DNA of 64,000 nucleotides from Lamellibrachia satsuma (Eukaryota > Annelida > Polychaeta > Sabellida > Siboglinidae): the NCBI GenBank assembly GCA_033239005.1, contig BSQZ01000015.1, positions 3,932,001-3,996,000 on the forward strand, in the 5' to 3' direction. Each line of letters begins with the position of its first letter. The first letter of the stretch is position 1. Of this stretch, positions 58,001 to 64,000 are shown piece by piece. Under the pieces are notes generated by a model, which was not told the origin of the DNA, did no database searches, and saw nothing but the letters and a program-made list of their open reading frames with translations. The translations under genes and the position numbers were made by a program.

Positions 58001-60839
58001 CCTCTGGAGAGTATATCCAGATGAGTGGTCGGGCCGGACGACGTGGTCTGGATGACAAGGGAATAGTCATCTTGATGGTCGACGAGAAAATGAGTCCGGA
58101 AGCAGGGAAGACGATTCTCAAGGTCAGTTCATTGTGGTCACGGGGAAGCTTAGGCAGAATCAGGCTGGAGGTTTTTAAAGCAGTAAAGATCAGCATCGAT
58201 GTGATAGATTTGTTAAGATAAATTGCTGTTGCTACCAAATAGATGTTTGGTTTTGTAGCATGTTGGATATTCTTTCTCTTTTGATTTAGACACGTACTGT
58301 TGTACTCAGATTTTCCATGTATAACCATTTGATAATAAGGAGTGTACTGTTGGAAATATTGCTGAAGATAACTGCAGCAATCAAAGGGCTGACATTGGAC
58401 AAAGTTCACAAAATTAGGGCTCAGGTGTTCATGTGATTATGTGATGGATCATCACCACCTGTAAATGTCATTCCTTTCCATGGGCAATGTAAACGTGATA
58501 TTCACTCCAAAATATTCAAATTAAACAGATCATTGTCAAGGTGTATTTTTAAGTGATTCATTAAACACATTTGGGTTGTCAAGATGTTGGAATAGATACA
58601 GTTGGTACTATGACATGACGTTGGAATAGATACAGTTGGTACTATGACATGACGTTGGAATAGATACAGTTTGTACTATGACATGACGTTGGAATAGATA
58701 CAGTTTGTACTATGACATGATGTTGGAATAGATACAGTTTGTACTGACATGTTGTTGGAATAGATACAGTTTGTACTATGACATGATATTAGAATAGATA
58801 TATTTTAGTAGTTTGTAGATATAACTGCAATCTACAGGCATGTAGGTGCCATCAACTAAGACAATATTTATGGTTCTATCTGTACTATTCTGGAGACTGT
58901 AATTGAAAAGGGGACCGTTTCACTAAGATAATGAGCCCATAAGGAATACCCATCATAAAACAGAGTCCATCATAGATTTTTATGAGCGTTTTTCAAAATG
59001 CCTTTCGCTGAGATGATCATTAAATCCATCATAAGCGAATGATCAACATTTCCACCATAAACTCCACATTTTGTACAACTGGGCAAAATAAATAGAAAAG
59101 TTGTCCAAAAGTGGCTGATAATAATGTTTCATCAAACATTTTTCAACCACGTTTCACTTATTTGCTCACTGGGTGAAGAGAAAAAATTTATTTTATAAAA
59201 GAAGAGGCCATGTCACAGAGGACACTATTTCTATAACACAACGGTGATGTGTTATTTTGACTAGTGAAGTTTTAACAGTTTTCAATAACAAAGCTCACAT
59301 TGTGTCATCCAGTATACCAATATGAAGGTTAGGGGTGTACATATTTTGGTTAGATTAAAAATGGCTCTAAATTGAATAGCAAACGTTTCACAAACAACCT
59401 TGACCTTCATGATGCTGTAAAACAGCGCGTAATGACTTGTCAACGTCAGTGCTACAAAATACACACTGTAAATAAAAACCATATTTTGCAAACTATTCAT
59501 TGCTTACATTCTGAAAACTTATTTAACTGTGAAAAACTGGATCTCTGCGTAAAACTGGATTCAAGATAATATGCAGTTAGGTAAATTTGACTGTTTAAGA
59601 TGGATATGTTTTGCTTATGAGCGGTGTACCCTCATCAGAACTAATGAGCATCTCTATGAGAGATTCTGTGATCGAATCTCTGTGAAATGCAGTTTTCTGT
59701 TTCAATCATAGCCAATGAGGGAAATCGGCTTTAATGGTAGAAGTCGTGCTTATGAGCTCATAAAAATGTTAGTGAAATGGTACCCAGGTCTTTGTGGTAG
59801 TAGTAGTTTGTTGAGTGAAATGTGATCATCTCACCTACAACATGGTACCGAACCTTTCATGGTCAGCCCGACCCACTCAACAATGCCTTCCATCTCACCT
59901 ACAACATGGTACCGAACCTTTCAGGGCCAGCCCGACCCACGCAACGGTGCCTTCCATCTCACCTACAACATGGTACCGAACCTCTCATGGTCAGCCCGAC
60001 CCACTCAACAATGCCTTCCATCTCACCTACAACATGGTACCGAACCTTTCAGGGCCAGCCCGACCCACTCAACGGTGCCTTCCATCTCACCTACAACATG
60101 GTACCAAACCTTTCAGCATCAGTCTAACCCACTCAACAGTGCCTTCCATCTCACCTATCACACGGTACTGAACCTTTCAGGGTCTGCCCGACCCACTCAA
60201 CAGTGCCTTCCATCTCACCTACAACATGGTGCTGAACCTGCTGAGAGTTGAGGAAATCAATCCTGAGTACATGCTTGAGCGCTCCTTCTACCAGTTCCAG
60301 AACTATGCAGCCATTCCTGGCCTGTGTGAAAGTATGTACATCCATTAGTTATATTTATTGTCATTTTCCGAGTTTATGCTGATTGAAATAGGTGTTGATC
60401 AACAGTTTTGTTAATTTGTAATTTTGAACATTGTATTTTGTACAGTACACATCCGGGTGAGTATCTTTGTTCTGTGCCGGGCATAGCGATTTGTCAAAAC
60501 AAATTTGTTTAATTTCTCTATTCTTGTTAAGTTTGCAAAACGGAAGAAGTTTAAAGCTGGTGCTACATCAAAGTATCATATGTTCTGAAAAATATGTTGA
60601 CTTAAAAATGTCAACAATATAACTTAAGTTAAGAACTGAATACAAACACGTATTGAATTTTTGCAGAATTGAAGGATTTGGAGACACAACACAACAAGAT
60701 CGTGATTCCCAACGAGGACCAGGTATCATCGTACTACAAGATCCGACTGCAGCTGCGCAACCTGGCAGAAGAACTGCGGAGGTTCATTCAGAAGCCACAG
60801 TACATACTGCCGTTCCTGCAGCCCGGTCGACTTGTTCAC
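49021..60839 (+). CDS. MTREX: Exosome RNA helicase MTR4 (MTREX/SKIV2L2), N-terminal two thirds
   Basis: Sixteen coding exons: 49021-49148, 49948-50058, 50280-50346, 50578-50753, 51257-51431, 51829-51919, 52381-52505, 52747-52845, 54873-54978, 55557-55688, 56499-56578, 56791-56901, 57509-57610, 57997-58122, 60181-60331, 60667-60839. They join in phase into 651 codons; the C-terminal third (about 390 residues in human) lies beyond the window. MTR4 is a nuclear 3'-5' DExH RNA helicase that feeds RNAs to the exosome in TRAMP/NEXT/PAXT complexes. Visible motifs: Walker [10 protein letters not shown] (50716-50742), DEIH box (51892-51903), LSATIPN (52443 on), [32 protein letters not shown], and motif [12 protein letters not shown] (from 58018), then the winged-helix region starting [17 protein letters not shown]. 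The start [16 protein letters not shown] fits the family's short acidic N terminus. The donor after 54978 (gtcaga) is weak. The exon at 60181 is preceded by six tandem copies of its own first bases. Confidence 0.97.
53310..54230 (+). repeat. Interspersed repeat, copy B (inverted relative to 9.4-10.5 kb)
   Basis: It matches the reverse complement of copy A over 53325-53420 and 53500-53960. A 187-bp tail unit (tttgtcaacaatccgtaaaa ... gcatataagcaactttgcat) is tandemly duplicated, at about 53855-54035 and 54040-54228. It lies in MTR4 intron 8. Confidence 0.8.
55925..56150. repeat. Interspersed repeat R, copy 1
   Basis: Diverged match to 58345-58575 and to the flanks of the 61-64 kb segment: acattcacgaacaactgttg, tgtgatggacatatcattaa, gcaatgtaaacacaatag, taaacagataatggtcaaag, ttcattaaaacac. 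A 34-bp array follows immediately. Confidence 0.7.
56150..56456. repeat. Tandem array, 34-bp unit, 9 copies
   Basis: Unit ctttaacacttccagtaaag then aagactaactttgt, almost invariant. It ends 42 bp before the MTR4 exon at 56499. Each unit contains cttccag, an acceptor-like pyrimidine-CAG. Confidence 0.97.
58345..58575. repeat. Interspersed repeat R, copy 2
   Basis: 58375-58480 matches 61020-61140 (tggacaaagttcacaaaatt, cctgtaaatgtcattccttt). 58490-58575 matches 63845-63930 (attcactccaaaatattcaa, cattgtcaaggtgtattttt). The two parts are contiguous here but 2.7 kb apart there. Confidence 0.85.
58578..58800. repeat. Tandem array, 34-bp unit, about 6 copies
   Basis: Unit gttggaatagatacagttgg then tactatgacatgac, with ttggt/tttgt variants and one 31-bp unit. 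The flanking tail gttagactagatatagttta after the right arm at 63945 is a single copy of the same unit. Confidence 0.93.
59830..60180. repeat. Minisatellite, 64-bp unit made of an MTR4 exon start and its splice acceptor
   Basis: ctcacctacaacatggt starts at 59830, 59894, 59958, 60022, 60086 and 60150, and again inside the true exon at 60214, an exact 64-bp register. Each unit copies exon bases 60181-60240 (gcccgacccactcaac ... gccttccatctcacctacaa) and the preceding gaacctttcag. Units 1-2 and 3-4 form a 128-bp higher-order pattern (tcatggtcagc versus tcagggccagc). Confidence 0.98.
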
Positions 60840-60994
60840 GTAGGTTGAAAGCAAAGTATGACCATTCATGACAGTTCAGCTTTAAAACCCATCTTGTTTG
60901 GTCCATTTTGGACTTGACCATACAAATGTGTTTTAGAGAACCACCATTTTTTTTAGGTTCACCATTCGTTATCTGTTTACAAATATCGACCTTG

Positions 60995-63900
60995 ATGTTC
61001 AGTACATTCGCAAACAGCTGTCAAGCTCGACAAGTTCCAATAGCTGTGGACAAAGTTCATAAAATTGGAGCTCAGACGTTCATGGGATTATGTGATGAGC
61101 ATATTATTACCACCTGTAAAATGTCGTTCCTTTCCATATTAGTGGGGCAGTGTAAAGCAACATATCCATTACATTGTATATTTTGTGATAAAAGCACCAA
61201 ATTTGGCACACATGTAGAGACTTATATTCTGAACAGATCTGGGAATTGAGCCAACACAGGTTTGGCCCCTGACAGCTGTTGCAGCCATTTTACAAAATGC
61301 TGGCTGAGTTAACTGTTATTTTACATACCTGCTCAACTGGGGAGGTTTGCAGTTTGACAGTGGAGGTTAATTCCCTTATGAAGGTCCAAGGGTGCTTAGA
61401 AGAGAAGACATCCCCCAGTTTCAGTAATGGGCAACCGTGCGTTCTCTGCAGCAGGCATCATTCATGAAATACACCTTGATGGAACTAGCCCCCCGATTCC
61501 ATGCCTTAGACTGCACCAACTATGCCAGGGGGATCCCTGTTCGCCTGGGGGACATGGCTGAACTCCCAACAAAGCACCCAGATGTAGCCAGGAAATTCAG
61601 GGCAGGCAGCTTAACCGTACAATCCCTTTGAAAAAGAGAGTTTGGATCTGGTTGTCCATGACACAAAGGAAATGGAATGTCCTGCTGCTGTTAAGAGTGT
61701 CCGAAATGTTAAGAGGATTGGTGAAGAGCAGTTCCAGGCTTTCATCAGGGAATACCTAGTGGAAGGAACCAAGCCTATTTGTGACACCATTCGTTGAAAC
61801 AAGCTGTAGGTGTTCAGTACTTCCACTCCAAGAAGTGTGAGCAAAGGGAAGCAGCAGGCGGCCTCTCTCAAGAATGACTTGCAGCTGTTCTCGGGGCTGT
61901 ACATCGGTTGCCAGATGAGGGGTGGAAACCTTCAAGAGTTCTTTTGTCATGAAAATCAGGCATATCCTCCAGCACTCTGATGGAGGAAGCCTCCGCTTAG
62001 GTACGAAGAGTGATCTCCTTACATGTTTGGAAGACCTCTCTGATGCCCAGTCAGAGGCTCCTGCCACCACCAGTATAGTTCTTGATGGAGCAGTCATCTC
62101 GCAGATGCTGAAGCCAGCTGCAATCAAGAGCTTTGATGAGTATGCCCAAGAGATCTTCATCCCGAACCTGTCCACAAAGCTTCAAACTGCGTCACGCCTG
62201 GACCTAGTGTGGGACAGCTACACTGTCGATTTACTGAAAGGCAGTGCAAGAACAAAGCATGGAAAAGCAGACGTGGTGGCTGTAGCAGCTATACCGGGAA
62301 ACTGGCAGAACTTCCTCCGAGTGGACAGCAACAAGACAGCTGTTTACAAGATCTCCTCAAGTGGTTTGACCAGGAGGACAAGCAGCTTGTCATCACTGAT
62401 GGAGAGGCAGTCCTCAGCAAGTCACTACTGCCGGATCTGGCCTCGCTCGCCCCATGCAGCCATGAAGAAGCTGACAGTTGCCTGTTGCAGCATGCATCCC
62501 ATGCAGCCCAGCATGACCACCACAAGATAATGATCCAGATTGTTGCACCGATATCATGGTGTTGGCCATATCAGTCGACCAAGGGCTACAACCAGAAGAT
62601 GAACTGTGGCTAGCATTCAGAACTAGCAAGAGTTTCCGGTACCTGGCAGGCCACAAAATAGCAACTGGCCTGGGACTGGAGAAGCCACAGGCACTGCCAA
62701 TGTTCCACGCTCTGACTGGGTATGACACCGCGTCCAGTTTCACTGGGCATGGTAAGAAGACAGCCTGGGAAATCTGGACCGTGCTGCCAGAACTCACAGA
62801 CGCACTGCTGAAGTTGTCTAGTGCACCAAGTGATATACCAGAAGATGTCATGCATGCCATCGATAGGTTCGTTATCCTGCTGTATGACAGAACCAGCACA
62901 TGCACGAACATTGACAAGACGCGAAAGAAACTCTTCGCAAAGAAGAACAATGTGCATCTGATCCCGCCAACCGAGACAGCTCTGGAGACATGTCGAGAGG
63001 TCGGCCTACAAGGAAGGCCATGTGTGGGGCCAGACACTGCTACCGGCACCGGACTGCCTCCACCAACCAGCTGGGACAGAGCCATCAATGAGGAGGGGAT
63101 GTACGAGTCACACTGGACAAGACTACCCGGGGCAGCCCACACCTGCTATGAGCTAGTGTCATGCAAGTGCAAGGAGGGTTGTATGAAGCATTGCAAGTAC
63201 AAAAAAGTTACACTTGAATGCACAGCTCTGTGTGTGTGTGAAGGGGACTGCTCACATAATTGAATTCCTGGCCACTGAAGGGAACTGTGACAGTAACCCT
63301 GGTGACACATGAACAAAACAGAAAAGACTGACATATGATATGAACTGTTTCATTCGATAGATATGTTAATTAACATATCTTGGTGTTGATTATGACTATG
63401 TTTGTTCATTGACCCTTTTAATTTGAACCGTGTTCTTGAATACTTTGTGTTCAACTGTCTGGCTTGTAATCTTAGAAAGCTTAACATGTATCAATAAAAA
63501 CAAGGCTCGTTCTGCACATAAATGCTGCCTTTTCGTCAAATGACTATTAAAACACTACAATTAGTGCAACAACTTGTAAAAGCTTAGAATGTCAACTATC
63601 CCCACTTTAGGTCACCTTGTTCCTCTGGAGTTGGCAGTTCTGAACACCAATTAATTCCGATTAAATTGCATGACTGCCATTTTGTAAAACGGCCACCATG
63701 GCCGTCTAGGACAAAATGTGCGATGGCTCATTATCTATATCTTTTTGTTATATATCAGTCTACAAAGACTCTACATGTGTGCCAAATTTGGTGCTTTTAT
63801 TACAAAATGCACAATAGGTTTACTATACCACCTCACTACGTGCAATGCAAACATAATATTCGCTCCAAAATATTAAAATTAAACAGATCATTGTCAAGGT

Positions 63901-64000
63901 GTATTTTGAAGCGATTTATTAAATACATTTGGGCTATCAAGACGTTAGACTAGATATAGTTTATACTGTGACATGATTTTACTAGATATATTTTAGTACG
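60995..64000. mobile_element. Repeat R copy 3 split by a 2.7 kb segment with inverted repeats (putative DNA transposon)
   Basis: The left arm 60995-61140 and right arm about 63840-64000 together equal one repeat R (compare 58345-58575). Between them, 61173-61224 and 63764-63815 are inverted copies (attgtatattttgtgataaa versus attgtgcattttgtaataaa, then agcaccaaatttggcacaca in both). A weaker inner pair is ccattttacaaaatg at 61286 and its partner at 63676-63694. The enclosed DNA carries nuclease/CXC copy 2. This layout suggests a DNA transposon. Either it inserted into repeat R, or repeat R copies are deletion derivatives that kept only the ends. No short target duplication was identified. Confidence 0.65.
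61437..63263 (+). pseudogene. Copy 2 of the FEN/PIN-like nuclease plus CXC-domain gene, partly open
   Basis: In order: APRFHALDCTNYARGIPVRL (61480-61545), a low-similarity linker with stops near 61797, then IVLDGAVISQML ... ASRLDLVWDSY (62077-62220). This is like the XPG/FEN N-terminal region with its VxDG and final D. After a frameshift (about 62340-62550) comes TDIMVLAISV (62548-62577), corresponding to copy 1's DTDVFVLLL. An intact 235-codon stretch (62556-63263) follows with FHALTGYDTASSFTGHGKKT, which resembles the helix-two-turn-helix of FEN nucleases. It ends in a CXC-type cluster, SCKCKEGCMKHCKYKKVTLE plus three more cysteines, and a TGA stop. The C-terminal half is open; the N-terminal half is broken, so it is probably inactive. 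It lies in the MTR4 intron after 60839. The nuclease assignment is from motif resemblance only. Confidence 0.72.

Noticed and set aside
59815..60251. Overlapping ORFs with [20 protein letters not shown] repeats as a novel repeat protein
   Set aside because: They are shifted frames of MTR4 exon copies; the 64-bp unit changes frame at each copy.
62414..63142. 242-codon minus-strand ORF
   Set aside because: Antisense of the conserved nuclease/CXC relic; only the plus strand shows family motifs and the cysteine pattern.

Overview
The window is intron-rich animal nuclear DNA, AT-rich and dense in repeats. It has short exons with GT/AG junctions, tRNA-derived SINEs, LINE relics, Penelope-like and hAT-like relics, and many minisatellites. 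The protein families are conserved across animals. The repeat flavour fits a marine invertebrate, perhaps a mollusc or another spiralian, but the phylum is only an inference.

Five genes can be assembled exon by exon from conserved protein sequence, splice sites and matching exon phases. They are EFR3 (minus, 13712 to beyond base 1, 3' end missing), ALG14 (minus, 20018-15990, complete), TLCD4/TMEM56 (plus, 28406-34530, complete CDS), TXNDC12-like ER thioredoxin (minus, 48736-39959, complete) and the exosome helicase MTR4/MTREX (plus, 49021-60839, 3' end beyond the window). ALG14 and TLCD4 lie head to head, as I recall they do in human. TXNDC12 and MTR4 are head to head with only 284 bp between their start codons. 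TLCD4 and TXNDC12 converge on a 5.4 kb spacer holding a Penelope-like fragment and a hAT-like element. The genes are unrelated housekeeping functions: a membrane anchor for PI4-kinase, the first steps of N-glycan assembly, a lipid-related membrane protein, ER disulfide chemistry and nuclear RNA surveillance.

Repeats by region: 1-13.7 kb (EFR3 introns) has two minisatellites abutting splice acceptors, a broken nuclease/CXC gene and LINE fragments. 14-28 kb has AT-rich MITE-like elements and three tandem arrays. 28-34 kb (TLCD4 introns) has a SINE, a hAT-like element and in-frame 54-bp and 27-bp arrays. 34-49 kb has Penelope-like, hAT-like and LINE copies and huge (AT)n and (GA)n tracts. 49-64 kb (MTR4) has three related interspersed repeats, two 34-bp arrays, a 64-bp array made from an MTR4 exon, and a mobile-looking 2.7 kb segment with inverted repeats.

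Two things stand out. First, several minisatellites begin exactly at, or within tens of bases of, 3' splice sites. In at least two cases the repeat unit is a copy of the intron-exon junction itself, giving rows of decoy acceptors. Second, an inverted-repeat-flanked segment carries a gene family with a FEN/PIN-like nuclease core and a C-terminal tesmin-like CXC cysteine domain. A second broken copy lies in EFR3, and repeats lacking the coding middle lie nearby.
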